64,000 nucleotides of DNA from Corynebacterium sp. NML140438 (GCF_001875725.1 NZ_MLCQ01000029.1:372001-436000), one strand, 5' to 3'. Positions 8,116 to 17,047 are shown, counted from the stretch's first letter. Program-made: numbers and translations. The notes: generated by a model from the letters alone, not told the origin.

Positions 8116-8433
8116 CTAACGCTCGGCTAGCTCGGCCTCGATCCACGCCTTGCGGGCCCGGCGCTGCTCCTTCCAGTGCGCAAGGGCCTGGACGGCCTCG
8201 ATGCGTTGCTTCTTGAATACCAGCATGGACAGCGGGAACGCCACAATGAGCGCCAGCAGGGCTGACATGATCAGCGGCACCGGCGCCCCAACTGCCATGG
8301 CCAGCAGTTGGATCACCACGGTCAAGACGATGAATAGGAGCAGCCGGTACAGCCCGTAGATGGCGGCGGCTTTGTTGGCGCGGCGCTTGGCGTTTGGGTC
8401 GACCTCGGGAGCTTCCTGTGGTGCTTCACTCAT
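8116..8433 (-). CDS. DUF4229-type small membrane protein
   Basis: A 105-aa protein with two adjacent hydrophobic segments (LLLFIVLTVVIQLLAMAVG and LIMSALLALIVAFPLSMLVF) between a hydrophilic N-terminus and a basic C-terminal helix (KEQRRARKAWIEAELAER). Length and layout fit DUF4229 proteins of Actinobacteria, whose function is unknown. The TAGGCT box ends 8 nt before the ATG at 8433, so the mRNA is probably leaderless. It is divergent from the 8478 gene and ends beside the repeat cluster. Confidence 0.75.
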   Translation of the reverse strand: MSEAPQEAPEVDPNAKRRANKAAAIYGLYRLLLFIVLTVVIQLLAMAVGAPVPLIMSALLALIVAFPLSMLVFKKQRIEAVQALAHWKEQRRARKAWIEAELAER

Positions 8434-8441
8434 GGGGACTT

Positions 8442-8470
8442 AGCCTAACTCAAACCGGAACAAGTATGTT
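8442..8470. promoter_or_regulatory. Divergent leaderless promoters
   Basis: Minus strand: TAGGCT (complement of 8442-8447), 8 nt before ATG 8433. Plus strand: TATGTT (8465-8470), 7 nt before ATG 8478. The minus -10 is embedded in a DtxR-like core, TTAGCCTAAC (8440-8449), whose outer arms do not match well. Confidence 0.5.
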
Positions 8471-8477
8471 AGAGGGC

Positions 8478-8732
8478 ATGGGACGCCTTCTTCTGCTCGC
8501 ACTGATCATTCTTGCCGCCTACCTGATGTGGCGTGCGTTCGGCCCGGGGTCGAACGCCCGGTACGGGGTGCAGCAGCAGGAACAGCCACCGGTTATTAAG
8601 GGGCCGGATGATGATGAGGAGTTCCTGTGGGAGATCGAGAAGAATAGGTTTAAAGAACGCCGGGCCCGCGAGGAGGCGGAGCGCCGGCGTCGTGAAGAGG
8701 AGGAGCGTCGGAGGAGGCGCGGCGAGGACTAG
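8478..8732 (+). CDS. Small membrane-anchored charged protein
   Basis: An 84-aa protein with one N-terminal transmembrane segment (LLLLALIILAAYLMWRAF) followed by a highly charged cytoplasmic tail that ends in an almost pure Arg/Glu helix (RAREEAERRRREEEERRRRR). The tail should form a long single helix or coiled coil. The ATG at 8478 is favoured by a -10 box 7 nt upstream; ATG 8466 would add MLEG. The 3' end overlaps that of galE by 4 nt (convergent). The function is unknown. Similar membrane-anchor plus charged-helix proteins are common in corynebacteria. Confidence 0.65.
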   Translation: MGRLLLLALIILAAYLMWRAFGPGSNARYGVQQQEQPPVIKGPDDDEEFLWEIEKNRFKERRAREEAERRRREEEERRRRRGED

Positions 8733-9721
8733 CTGCGCGTTGCTTCCTCTGCGAGGACCTCGGGGAGTTTCTCTGCCCAGGCGAGGGAGTCGCGAACGCC
8801 CTGCTCGATGGTGAGCTCTGGGGACCAGCCGAGTACCTCGCGCGCCTTGTCAATGCGCGGCGCGCAGCCGGCCACGTCACCCTCGCGTGGTGGTGCGGTG
8901 GTGACCTCCATGTCGGAGCCGCTGGCGGCCTTGAACGCTTCGGCGAGCTCGAAGACGGTGGTGCCGGTGCCGGTGCCCAGGTTGATGACCTCGTACGGGG
9001 CGAGGTCCGCCTTCAGGGCGGCGACGTGGGCGCGGGCGAGGTCCCAGACGTGGACGTAGTCGCGCAGGCCGGAGCCGTCGCGGGTTGGCCAGTCGACGCC
9101 TGTGACCGTGAACGCCTCACCCTTCTGGTGGGCGGTGATCATCTTGCCCAGCGCGTGGGACGGCAGCGGGTTCTGCAGGCCGGTGCGCAGCTGTGGGTCG
9201 GCGCCGATCGGGTTGAAGTAGCGCAGGGCCACGGCCTGGATCTGGCCGGCGGCAGCGGCGTCGGCCATGACGCGCTCCAGCATCCACTTCGACGCGGCGT
9301 ACGGGCTGGTCGGCGCGACGAGGGAGGACTCGTTCACAGTGAAGTCCTCGTCCGCCTGGTACATGGCGGCGGTGGAGCTGAGCATGACGCGCTTGACGCC
9401 GCGGTCGCGAAGGACTTGCAGCATCTTGGTTGCGCGGCCGACGTTGACGTCGTAGTACTCGAGCGGCTGCGCGACGGACTCCGGCACGATGATCTTGGCC
9501 GCGCAGTGGATGACGGCTTCGATGTCGGGGTGGTCGTCGAAAATTTTGTTGAGGAGCTCGGTGTCGGCGATGTCGCCCTCGTAGTAGTCGAAACGCTCGG
9601 CGAAGACGCGCAGGCCAGTCGAGTAGTCATCGAGGATGACCGGGGTGATGCCTGCGTCGGAGCAGCACGATGCAATTGTGGAGCCGATGTAGCCGGCCCC
9701 TCCTGTAATCAGTGTTTTCAT
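8729..9721 (-). CDS. galE: UDP-glucose 4-epimerase
   Basis: A 330-aa NAD-dependent epimerase that interconverts UDP-glucose and UDP-galactose, supplying galactose for arabinogalactan. Seen: the N-terminal Rossmann motif TGGAGYIGS, the catalytic SSTAAMY and YAASK (Tyr-x-x-x-Lys), and the substrate-loop RYFNPIGA. Full length for the family. Its ATG shares one base with the stop of ccsB (TAATG), so it is translationally coupled to the cytochrome c maturation operon. This is an unexpected pairing of functions. Confidence 0.92.
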   Translation of the reverse strand: MKTLITGGAGYIGSTIASCCSDAGITPVILDDYSTGLRVFAERFDYYEGDIADTELLNKIFDDHPDIEAVIHCAAKIIVPESVAQPLEYYDVNVGRATKMLQVLRDRGVKRVMLSSTAAMYQADEDFTVNESSLVAPTSPYAASKWMLERVMADAAAAGQIQAVALRYFNPIGADPQLRTGLQNPLPSHALGKMITAHQKGEAFTVTGVDWPTRDGSGLRDYVHVWDLARAHVAALKADLAPYEVINLGTGTGTTVFELAEAFKAASGSDMEVTTAPPREGDVAGCAPRIDKAREVLGWSPELTIEQGVRDSLAWAEKLPEVLAEEATRS

Positions 9722-10722
9722 TAGTTCAATCCTGCGTACGAGTGAAGTCCAGCAATGACAGTATTTACATAGGTCATGTTAAAGATGGTCATGGCCAAGG
9801 CAAAAACGTTGATCCACGCGGCCTTCGAGTTCTTCCAGCCGGCGGTGGCACGCGCGTGCAGGTACGCAGCGTACAGAATCCACGTGATCATGGACACGGT
9901 TTCCTTCGCGTCCCACCCCCACGGGCGACCCCAGGCGACCTCTGCCCAGATCGCGCCGAACACAATGCCGATTCCGAACAGCGGCAGCGTAATAATCGCC
10001 GTCTTGTAGGTGATCTGGTCGAGCGTCTTCGCGCTCGGCAGCGGCTTCGCAATCGCGCCGAAGAACCCGTGCTCCTCGCCGCGCGGCTGCCACATGCGCA
10101 GCAAGTACAGCAGCGCAAAGATGCCCGACACAATACCTATCGACGCCCCCACCGACACCGACGAAACGTGCACCGGCAGCCAGTAGGACTGCAACGCCGG
10201 TACCACCGGCGCCACGTGCATGTGGAACACGGTGGAGTTGAGGAACATCGCGATCGCCATCGGGGCGAGCAGCCACGGCCAGATGGTGTGCCAGTTCTTG
10301 CGCTGCACCACGATCGCGGCTGCGACCATCACGACGGCCGTCATCGCCAGGATGTACTCGTACAGGTTGCCGAGCGGGAAGCGCTTCGCCGCCAACCCGC
10401 GCGTAATAAAGGACGCCACGTGCAGCACGATGCCGAACCAGATCAGCGCCTGCGTCATGTTCGCCCACTTGCGGGCGCCGGCGACGCGGCGGTCGTATTC
10501 TGCCTGGTCGAAGGAGTCGGAGGGGGCGTCGATAAGCTCGGAGCCGCCCCCGGCCCCCACAGCGACTTTTTGATCCATGCGGGTGCGCTCGCGGCGCATG
10601 TCGAGCACACCGAACATGCGCCCGTAGTAGATACAGGACATGATCAGCGCAGCCAGATACAGGATGAACGCGGTGCGGAACGTGAGGTCTGAAAGGTCCG
10701 CCATCGTGGAATCGACAAGCAT
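9721..10722 (-). CDS. ccsB: Cytochrome c biogenesis protein CcsB (ResC/CcsA family)
   Basis: A ~333-aa heme-handling membrane protein of System II cytochrome c maturation. It has about eight hydrophobic segments and the heme-binding WWD-type signature WGRPWGWDAKETVS. With ResB it is thought to export heme and ligate it to apocytochrome c outside the membrane. The ATG at 10722 is used; 10704 and 10731 are alternatives. It follows resB by 28 bp and overlaps galE by one base. Confidence 0.9.
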   Translation of the reverse strand: MLVDSTMADLSDLTFRTAFILYLAALIMSCIYYGRMFGVLDMRRERTRMDQKVAVGAGGGSELIDAPSDSFDQAEYDRRVAGARKWANMTQALIWFGIVLHVASFITRGLAAKRFPLGNLYEYILAMTAVVMVAAAIVVQRKNWHTIWPWLLAPMAIAMFLNSTVFHMHVAPVVPALQSYWLPVHVSSVSVGASIGIVSGIFALLYLLRMWQPRGEEHGFFGAIAKPLPSAKTLDQITYKTAIITLPLFGIGIVFGAIWAEVAWGRPWGWDAKETVSMITWILYAAYLHARATAGWKNSKAAWINVFALAMTIFNMTYVNTVIAGLHSYAGLN

Positions 10723-10750
10723 GGGGAACAATCTACCGCGTCACCGCAGG

Positions 10751-12379
10751 TTAGCCAAGGTCATCAACCTCGAAGGAGGGGTTCTCCTCCTCCGAAACGC
10801 CCAGGATTTCCTCCGCGATTTCATCGAACTCGGCGCCCCACCCGGCGCGGTCCGTACGGGCCAGGCCGGCGAGCTCCACGTGGGTACCGGTTGCTGTCGG
10901 GGTTAGGCGGATCCACAGGCGGCGGCGCTTGATGGTCAGCGAACCTGCCAGCGCGGCCAGCATGAGCACCGAGGTGGCAAGCATCCAGCCCTGGGTCGGG
11001 TCGTGGGAGATTTGGTAGTTGGCGTACTCGGCGGCGCCGTCGAAACGCACGCGGATGCCGCCCTCAAGGGTGGTTTCCTCCCCCGGCACCAGGTTGACGC
11101 GCTCCACCTTCTGCAGGCGCCCTTCAGCGATGAGGTTCTGGTCAAGCACAAAGATGTTCTGCGGGCGGCCGGTGTCCAGGCCGGCGTCGCCGACATAGAT
11201 GTCCACCGCCATCGCCGGGTCCTGCATCGCCGGGAAGCCAGACTGCAGCATGTCGCCGTTCACGCCGGTCCACTGGGCGGTCGGCGCGAAGTTGCCCTCG
11301 ATGGCGATCTGGTGCTGGCGGCGCTCGGTGAGGTCCGGGTACATGCCGGCCGGTGGGTCGAAGCGCATCACGCCGGCGGACAGGAAGTTTTGCACGTCCG
11401 TGGGCCGAAACTGCACCATCTGGGTGCGGGTCTCCCCGTTCGGCCACGTGATGGTCACCTGCGGGGCGAAGCCGTGGCCTTGCAGGTAGACGCGGTTGCC
11501 GTCCACGCGCAGCGGGTGGTTGACCTGCAGCGTGAAGTCCTCCCACTGCTCGCGCGGGGCGCTCACGTCCGGGGTGTAGGCCACGTCCGACCAGAACCCG
11601 TTCGCCTGCCCAGTGTTGAGGTATTCGGCGCGGAAGTTCTTCGACTCGATGCAGAACGGGTGCAGGCCGGTGCCGTCGAAGAGCGGGCCGGCGCGGAAGA
11701 CGTCGAAGTTCGCCGGCGACGTATTACAGAACTGTCGCGGCTGTTCCACCGGCACCGCGTACTGCGACTCGGACTCGGTCACCATGATGACCTGGCCCTC
11801 GTAGAACACCATGCGGCCAGCCGCGAACGCCACAATCATGCCGACCAGCCCAATGTGGAACAGCAGGTTCATCAGCTCGCGAGAGTAGCCACGCTCCGCA
11901 GAGATCGAGAACACCCCGGCGCGGTCTTCCTCCGGCTGGTAGGAGGCCACGTGCCACCTGCGCAGCACTGTGCGCGCCTTCGCCTCCAGCTCGTCCTTCG
12001 GCGTATCGACGTCCCCCTCCGCATGCAGCGGCATCCTGGACAAGTACTTCGGCGCCCTCGTCGGCGTGGCCCGGTACGCACGCCAGTGGTCAATCGAGCG
12101 CGGAATGATGCACCCGACCAGCGACACCATCAGCAGCGTCACGATGGCGACGAACCAGGTGGAATCGAAGACGTCGAAAAGCTGGAGCTTGTCGTAGATG
12201 GGCCCCATGGTTGGGTTGGCGCGCAGGTAGTCATCCACCAGCGTCGCGGAGACCGTGCGCTGCGGCAGCAGCGCGCCCGGGATGGAGGCCAGGGAGAGCA
12301 GGAACAACAGCAGCAGCGCGGTGCGCATACTGGTCAGCCAGTGCCACGACCTGCGTAGCCACGTCCATGCAGTGCTCAT
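10751..12379 (-). CDS. resB: Cytochrome c biogenesis protein ResB
   Basis: A 542-aa System II partner of CcsB. Three N-terminal hydrophobic segments (from RTALLLLFLLSLASIPGALL) and one C-terminal segment bracket a large extracytoplasmic domain of ~330 residues, the usual ResB layout. The family forms the heme/apocytochrome ligation complex on the outer face of the membrane. The ATG at 12379 directly follows the ccdA stop (TAAATG). Length is typical for actinobacterial ResB. The C-terminal ~60 residues after the last membrane segment are acidic and cytoplasmic. Confidence 0.92.
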   Translation of the reverse strand: MSTAWTWLRRSWHWLTSMRTALLLLFLLSLASIPGALLPQRTVSATLVDDYLRANPTMGPIYDKLQLFDVFDSTWFVAIVTLLMVSLVGCIIPRSIDHWRAYRATPTRAPKYLSRMPLHAEGDVDTPKDELEAKARTVLRRWHVASYQPEEDRAGVFSISAERGYSRELMNLLFHIGLVGMIVAFAAGRMVFYEGQVIMVTESESQYAVPVEQPRQFCNTSPANFDVFRAGPLFDGTGLHPFCIESKNFRAEYLNTGQANGFWSDVAYTPDVSAPREQWEDFTLQVNHPLRVDGNRVYLQGHGFAPQVTITWPNGETRTQMVQFRPTDVQNFLSAGVMRFDPPAGMYPDLTERRQHQIAIEGNFAPTAQWTGVNGDMLQSGFPAMQDPAMAVDIYVGDAGLDTGRPQNIFVLDQNLIAEGRLQKVERVNLVPGEETTLEGGIRVRFDGAAEYANYQISHDPTQGWMLATSVLMLAALAGSLTIKRRRLWIRLTPTATGTHVELAGLARTDRAGWGAEFDEIAEEILGVSEEENPSFEVDDLG

Positions 12380-13159
12380 TTAAATCACCGTTGCTCCATA
12401 TCCGACGACGAGCTGGCGCGTCCAGCCGATAAACACGTTCCAGGCCCCCGTGAGCAGCAGCAGGCCGACGATGACCATCGCTACCCCGCCGATCACCTGG
12501 ATGGTGCGCGAGTGCTTCCGCAGCACCTCGATACTACGCACCGCTTTCGCCGAGCCAAGCGCCACCAACAGAAACGGCAGCCCCAGCCCGAGGCAGTACG
12601 CGATGACCAGCAGCACGCCGCGCGCCGCCGTCATGCCCGCCGTGCCCACGGAGACGGAGACGATCGCGGCGAGCGTCGGCCCCAAGCAGGGCGTCCACCC
12701 GAGGGCGAACACCCCGCCGAGCAGCGGTGCGCCCAGCAGCGTGGTCCACTTCTTCGGTCGCAGCCGCGTGTCGTTTTGCAGCGCCGGCACCCAGCCGGCG
12801 AACACCAGACCCATCACAATCGTGACCACGCCACCCGCACGCATGAGGGTCTCAGCGTTCAGGGCCACCGCGCTCACCGCGCCGAAGACGGTCACGGTGG
12901 CCAGCAGAAACACCACGGTGAACCCGAGGATGAACAGCCCAGCCGCGCCCGCGACGGCCCAGCGGCGCCGCGTCACAGATACCCCGTGTTCGTCCACGTT
13001 GAGCTCACCGCCCACGATGCCCGTCAGGTACGACATGTAGCCCGGCACCAGCGGCACCACGCACGGCGAGGCAAAGGACGCCAACCCGGCCAGTGCCGCC
13101 GCCAGCATCCCCAGCAGCAGCGGCCCCTGGGAGACCAGCTCCGATAACGCCTCCCCCAC
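12380..13159 (-). CDS. ccdA: Thiol-disulfide transport membrane protein CcdA
   Basis: A 259-aa membrane protein with six hydrophobic segments that carries reducing power from the cytoplasm across the membrane to keep apocytochrome Cys residues reduced. The two redox cysteines are visible in the symmetric positions FASPCVVPLVPGY and GWTPCLGPTLA. It starts with GTG directly after the stop of the thioredoxin-like gene (TAAGTG), consistent with tight translational coupling. Its electron acceptor is probably the adjacent TlpA-like lipoprotein. Confidence 0.92.
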   Translation of the reverse strand: MGEALSELVSQGPLLLGMLAAALAGLASFASPCVVPLVPGYMSYLTGIVGGELNVDEHGVSVTRRRWAVAGAAGLFILGFTVVFLLATVTVFGAVSAVALNAETLMRAGGVVTIVMGLVFAGWVPALQNDTRLRPKKWTTLLGAPLLGGVFALGWTPCLGPTLAAIVSVSVGTAGMTAARGVLLVIAYCLGLGLPFLLVALGSAKAVRSIEVLRKHSRTIQVIGGVAMVIVGLLLLTGAWNVFIGWTRQLVVGYGATVI

Positions 13160-13738
13160 TTAGGCCTCCGCCTCCTGGTGCAGCGAGTTTGCCAGGTCAA
13201 TGATCTCCTGCGCGGTGACCTCCCGCAGGAACACCGCCGCCGGGCGGTGCTGGGTGTCCAGCACGATAGTTGTCGGGATCACGGAGCTGGGAACGCCGCC
13301 CAGGAACGCGGCGGTCTTAAACGGCGGGTCGTACAAGGAGGGGTAGGTCACCCCGTTGTCCTTCATGAAATCGCGCGCAATGTCCGCGTTGTGGTCCCGC
13401 ACATTAATACCGAGCACGGTGCCGAAACCCTCGATGGCCTCCTGGACCTCCTGGAGGTCGTCAACCTCCGCGCGGCACGGCGCGCACCACTGGCCCCACG
13501 CGTTGAGCACCACGACCTGGTTATCAAAGTCAGACAGTGCGATCGTCTCTCCTGGCTCCATGAGGGACTCGCCGGAAAAGTCCGGCAGCGGCTTACGCTC
13601 CTCCTGCGGGTAGAACAGTTCCACCTGCCCGCCCGGCGAGTGGAACGCGAAGGACCCGCCGTTGTCGCTGGCGCTCGAGCACCCGCTCAGCAGCACTGCT
13701 GCGGCAACGAATGGGACAAGGCTGCGGCGCACGGTCAT
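13160..13738 (-). CDS. TlpA/ResA-like thioredoxin lipoprotein
   Basis: A 192-aa secreted thiol-disulfide reductase. The N-terminal signal has a lipobox, LLSGC, so it should be membrane-anchored outside the cell. The thioredoxin domain has the active site WGQWCAPCRAEV (~residue 90) and the cis-proline region GVPSSVIPTT. It is expected to reduce the CxxCH cysteines of apocytochrome c with electrons from CcdA, whose gene follows immediately. Length fits the ResA/TlpA group. Confidence 0.9.
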   Translation of the reverse strand: MTVRRSLVPFVAAAVLLSGCSSASDNGGSFAFHSPGGQVELFYPQEERKPLPDFSGESLMEPGETIALSDFDNQVVVLNAWGQWCAPCRAEVDDLQEVQEAIEGFGTVLGINVRDHNADIARDFMKDNGVTYPSLYDPPFKTAAFLGGVPSSVIPTTIVLDTQHRPAAVFLREVTAQEIIDLANSLHQEAEA

Positions 13739-13752
13739 AGGGTCCTTCCAGG

Positions 13753-14355
13753 TTAGATCGCGGATGCGGGAGTTGAGTATGACCAGTCAACAACAACGTC
13801 GTCGTCGAACACAAGTGACGTCACGCTGGCCAGCTCGCAGCGACGACTCGCGTGCGCGAAGGGCTTGCCCTGCACGTAGCGCTGCACCGTCACGATCGGT
13901 AACTGGTGGCTCACCATGACCGCCTCGTGCCCTTCGGCGCGCTGGCGGGCGTCCTCAATCGCGACGTCCATGCGGGCGAAGATGTCCTCGTAGGACTCGC
14001 CCCAGCTCGGCTCCCAGGGCTTGAACATGTGGCGCCACCGGACCGGGTTCCACAGTTGGGAGCGCCACCCCTTGGTGCGCAGTCCCTCGAAGGTGTTGCC
14101 GGCCTCCAGGATCTCCTCCCGCGTATCAATCTCCAACCCGGTGACCTCCGCAATCGGCTGCGCGGTCTCCTGCGCGCGCAGCAGCGGGCTAGCCGCCAGG
14201 TAGGTGACGTCGCGGCCTTCGAAAAACTTCGAGGTCGCAGCCGCCATCGAGTAGCCGCGGGAGCTCAAGTGGTAGCCCGGCAGGCGCCCGTAGAGAATCT
14301 TCTTCGGGTTGAACACTTCACCGTGGCGCACCAGGTGGACAACAGTTCGCGTCAT
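13753..14355 (-). CDS. Histidine phosphatase family protein
   Basis: A 200-aa member of the phosphoglycerate-mutase-like branch. The catalytic phosphohistidine is in LVRHGEVFNP near the N-terminus; the second conserved His is in VMVSHQLPI, with SPLLRAQETAQPI between them. The substrate is not evident. The gene is always small in this family, and its place between hemL and the ccs genes suggests it serves phosphoester turnover in that pathway, but this is only inferred. The ATG directly follows the hemL stop. Confidence 0.82.
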   Translation of the reverse strand: MTRTVVHLVRHGEVFNPKKILYGRLPGYHLSSRGYSMAAATSKFFEGRDVTYLAASPLLRAQETAQPIAEVTGLEIDTREEILEAGNTFEGLRTKGWRSQLWNPVRWRHMFKPWEPSWGESYEDIFARMDVAIEDARQRAEGHEAVMVSHQLPIVTVQRYVQGKPFAHASRRCELASVTSLVFDDDVVVDWSYSTPASAI

Positions 14356-15681
14356 TTACTGGCCCTCCGGGGTCGCGGCGACTGCGGCCTTCGCAGCCGG
14401 GACGAGCGCGGCCTCGATGGTGGCGAAGTCGTCGTCGGTCAGCGCCGTAGAGACGAACCAGGTCTCGAACGGGCTCGGGGACGCGTGCACACCGTGGTCC
14501 AGCAGCGCGTGGAAGAACGGCGCGTAGCGGAACGTCTCCGCCGCCTTCATGTCGTCGAAATTGTGGCCCTCGCCCTCAGCGAAGCGCACCGACAGCATCG
14601 TCGACGCGCGCTGGATGTGGTGCGCCACGCCCTCGCGCGTCAGCGCCGAGCTGACCAAATCTTCCAGCCTGTCCGCGTTGCGGTGCAGCACCGGGTAAAT
14701 ATCCTCGCTGGCCAGGCGCAACGACGCCATGCCCGCAGCCATCGCCACCGGGTTCCCCGACAGGGTGCCCGCCTGGTACACCGGCCCGTTCGGCGCAAGC
14801 TTCTCCATTACTTCTCGACGTCCACCAAAGGCCGCCGCCGGCAACCCACCCGAGATGACCTTGCCGAAGGTCGTCAGGTCACCCGCAACACCGTCGACCC
14901 CGTACCAGCCGGAGTAGGAGGTGCGGAAGCCCGTCATCACCTCGTCCAGGATGAGCAGGGCGCCGTTGGCGTGGCAGACCTCCTTCAGCTTCGCGTTGAA
15001 GTTGTCCTGCGGCGCCACCGTGCCCATGTTGCCGGCGGCCGCCTCCGCAATCACGGCGGCGATCTGGCCCTCGTTTTCCGCGAACGCGCGCTTCACAGCC
15101 TCAATGTCGTTGTACGGCACCACGATCGTGTCCGCCGCCTGTGCGCCGGTGACCCCCGGCGAATCCGGCAGCGAGAACGTCGCAATGCCGGAGCCTGCCG
15201 ACGCCAACAGTGCATCCACATGGCCGTGGTAGCAGCCATCAAACTTAATAATCTTCGGACGCTGCGTGTACCCGCGCGCCAAACGCACCGCCGACATCGT
15301 CGCCTCAGTACCCGAGTTGACCATGCGCACCTCCTCCACCGAGGTGCGCTGCGTGATCATCTCCGCGATCTCCACCTCGGCCTCAGTCGGCGCACCGAAG
15401 CTCAACCCGTTCACCAACGCCTTCTCGACGGCCTCCAGGATCGCCGGGTGCGCATTGCCATGGATCATCGGACCCCACGAGTTGACCAGGTCGACGTAGG
15501 AATTGCCGTCGACATCTATGAGCTTGCTGCCGGACGCCTTCTCAATAAAGCGCGTCTGCCCACCCACCGAGCCAAACGCGCGCACCGGCGAGTTCACCCC
15601 ACCCGGCGTGACCCGCTGAGCACGCGCAAACAACTCAGCAGAACGAGCAGTATTTTCTGAAGTCAGGTTCGTCTTCGTCAT
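14356..15681 (-). CDS. hemL: Glutamate-1-semialdehyde 2,1-aminomutase
   Basis: A 441-aa PLP enzyme that makes 5-aminolevulinate from glutamate-1-semialdehyde, the second C5-pathway step after HemA. Seen: [10 protein letters not shown] at the N-terminus, the PLP Lys in [27 protein letters not shown] and the glycine-rich GTLSGNP. It heads the minus-strand operon hemL through galE. A TAGGAT box lies 8 nt before the ATG at 15681, so the transcript is probably almost leaderless. It is separated from hemY by about 8 kb of variable genes. Confidence 0.94.
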   Translation of the reverse strand: MTKTNLTSENTARSAELFARAQRVTPGGVNSPVRAFGSVGGQTRFIEKASGSKLIDVDGNSYVDLVNSWGPMIHGNAHPAILEAVEKALVNGLSFGAPTEAEVEIAEMITQRTSVEEVRMVNSGTEATMSAVRLARGYTQRPKIIKFDGCYHGHVDALLASAGSGIATFSLPDSPGVTGAQAADTIVVPYNDIEAVKRAFAENEGQIAAVIAEAAAGNMGTVAPQDNFNAKLKEVCHANGALLILDEVMTGFRTSYSGWYGVDGVAGDLTTFGKVISGGLPAAAFGGRREVMEKLAPNGPVYQAGTLSGNPVAMAAGMASLRLASEDIYPVLHRNADRLEDLVSSALTREGVAHHIQRASTMLSVRFAEGEGHNFDDMKAAETFRYAPFFHALLDHGVHASPSPFETWFVSTALTDDDFATIEAALVPAAKAAVAATPEGQ

Positions 15682-15732
15682 AGTTGCCTATCCTAGGCGA
15701 TATGAAGATTGCATTTTTTAGGCCTCTGCCGT

Positions 15733-15873
15733 ATGTGTACCGAATTAGCGCTCAAGCTTATCAGTGACCACGACCTCACGGTCTGGAACCGCACCGCGGT
15801 TGCCTCCCTCCAGGAGCAGCAGAAGAAGGGCCACGGGGATGAGGACTTCTCCTCAGTGGTGGTGTACCGCTAA
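15733..15873 (+). pseudogene. C-terminal remnant of a 3-hydroxyisobutyrate-dehydrogenase-like enzyme
   Basis: A 46-codon open stretch whose translation (ELALKLISDHDLTVWNRTAV, then KKGHGDEDFSSVV) matches the C-terminal signature of beta-hydroxyacid dehydrogenases, where GHGDEDFSAV is typical. The Rossmann domain and catalytic Lys are absent and a stop lies just upstream, so this is a relic. It sits between hemL (divergent) and an A-type repeat, a likely scar of deletion or recombination. Confidence 0.6.
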
Positions 15874-15905
15874 TTTTGGGGTGCGCCTAGGGAAACGCGA
15901 CGCCG

Positions 15906-15996
15906 AGTGACAAATCACGCAGCCAGGAAAAGATAGCCCATTTCTGACCTGCGACTATGAATGTCTGTATCAAATCCAAGTGCGTCTTTTGTCACT
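15906..15996. repeat. A-type palindromic element A3 (91 bp)
   Basis: The termini AGTGACAAATCACGCA and TGCGTCTTTTGTCACT are inverted repeats (14/16). The interior has AGCCCATTTCTGACCTGCG, also found nearly intact in A4 and (inverted) A5. Just upstream, CTAGGGAAACGCGACG resembles the interior of B elements. Confidence 0.8.
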
Positions 15997-16015
15997 GCTC
16001 GGCCAGGCAGCGCAC

Positions 16016-16720
16016 CTACGCCTTCTTCGATTGCCTCCTAAACGCGCCGAACATGATCACCACGATCAGCCCGATGGCGATCCAGTTGGCCACCTTCGCG
16101 TACTGCTCCAGCACGTACACCACGGGCTCGCCGATCCACCAACCGAGGGCGAAATAGCCCAGTGACCACAGGGTTTTGGAGATGAAGTCCAGCACCATGA
16201 ACTTCCACAGCGGCATGCCGGTCATGCCCATCAGCACGAAGACGACGAAGGCGATGGGAAGCGGGATCGGCACGTAGGCGAGGAAGATGCCCAGCCAGCC
16301 GAGTTTCAGGGCCCACGTTTCCACGCGCGCAATGTTGCGGGCGCTGCGTTTGGAGTTCTGCGCCTGCACGTCCAGGATGCCACGCCCCCACAGTTTGCCG
16401 GCCCACCAGTAGATCCAGTCAAACTTGATGGCCATCAGCGTGCCGATGAGCAGGTAGCCCAGCCAGTGCTGCACCTCGCCAACAGCCGCGAGCGCGCCTG
16501 TCGACGCCGCGCCGATCCGCGAACCGGTAATCGCCAGCATGATGGGCGGGTGCAGGCCGAGTAGCCAGGCGCGAAGCGGGATCATGGCGAGGCCGAAGAT
16601 GCCTACGAAGCCGAACCAGCCGAGGCACCAGTAGTCGGCCTTGGTTGGTTTGCTGTTCCAGGGCATGCCTGGTTGTTCCCACCATTCTGGTTCGGGTGTG
16701 GTGTGCTCCTCGCTTTGCAT
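16016..16720 (-). CDS. VTT/DedA-like membrane protein
   Basis: A 234-aa protein with about five hydrophobic segments. The central region (GEVQHWLGYLLIGTLMAIKFDWIYWWAGKLWG) and the Gly/Pro-rich membrane stretch LGIFLAYVPIPLPIAFVV follow the VTT (SNARE-associated/DedA) pattern: an aromatic-rich helix, a reentrant loop and a Pro-containing segment. Members scramble or flip undecaprenyl phosphate or phospholipids, or maintain membrane potential; which one applies here is unknown. It is followed upstream (20 bp) by the small frameshifted gene on the same strand. The C-terminus is basic (RRQSKKA). Confidence 0.7.
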   Translation of the reverse strand: MQSEEHTTPEPEWWEQPGMPWNSKPTKADYWCLGWFGFVGIFGLAMIPLRAWLLGLHPPIMLAITGSRIGAASTGALAAVGEVQHWLGYLLIGTLMAIKFDWIYWWAGKLWGRGILDVQAQNSKRSARNIARVETWALKLGWLGIFLAYVPIPLPIAFVVFVLMGMTGMPLWKFMVLDFISKTLWSLGYFALGWWIGEPVVYVLEQYAKVANWIAIGLIVVIMFGAFRRQSKKA

Positions 16721-16739
16721 AAGCAGAGAGTGTACCTAC

Positions 16740-16978
16740 CTAAAACATATTGAGAATTCCTGGGTTGGTGGCTACCACGATTCCGATGAGTGCCAGCAAC
16801 CCGAGCACCACGCCGGCGATGATGCCGCCGGTGGAGGAGTCGTCCTTTTCAGTGTCGGTCAGATTGGCGCAGCCGGCTTTGACGGGTTGGTTGCGCCTCC
16901 TCCGCCATGGCTTGCGGGGCCACCAACATGGTCGCTGAGCAGGTAGTAACGAGCATGAGTCCGAGCTGCTTCTTGATA
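16740..16978 (-). pseudogene. Frameshifted small secreted protein with C-terminal membrane segment
   Basis: Two reading frames each hold half of a plausible protein. From about 16978 to 16895 one frame reads KKQLGLMLVTTC...APQAMAEEAQP, a good signal peptide with an AMA cleavage site. Shifted by one base, the other frame continues to 16740 as VKAGCANLTDTEKDDSSTGG followed by a membrane segment (GIIAGVVLGLLALIGIVVA) and a short tail. Joined, they make a ~75-aa exported, C-terminally anchored protein. The signal-peptide frame also lacks a clear start codon, so the gene is probably broken or the sequence has an error near 16885-16900. Confidence 0.5.
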
Positions 16979-17034
16979 CCGGCAGACTACCAGGTATTTT
17001 GATCGAATTTCCCACAATATCCACAGGCTTGGTC

Positions 17035-17040
17035 TAAGGT
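17035..17040 (+). promoter_or_regulatory. -10 box of a leaderless promoter (MFS gene)
   Basis: TAAGGT lies 7 nt before the ATG at 17048. No good -35 is visible. Confidence 0.45.
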
Positions 17041-17047
17041 TTTTCCC

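Noticed and set aside
8435..8453. DtxR-like core TTAGCCTAAC
   Set aside because: The outer arms match poorly, and the core is fully explained as the minus-strand -10 TAGGCT of the DUF4229 gene.
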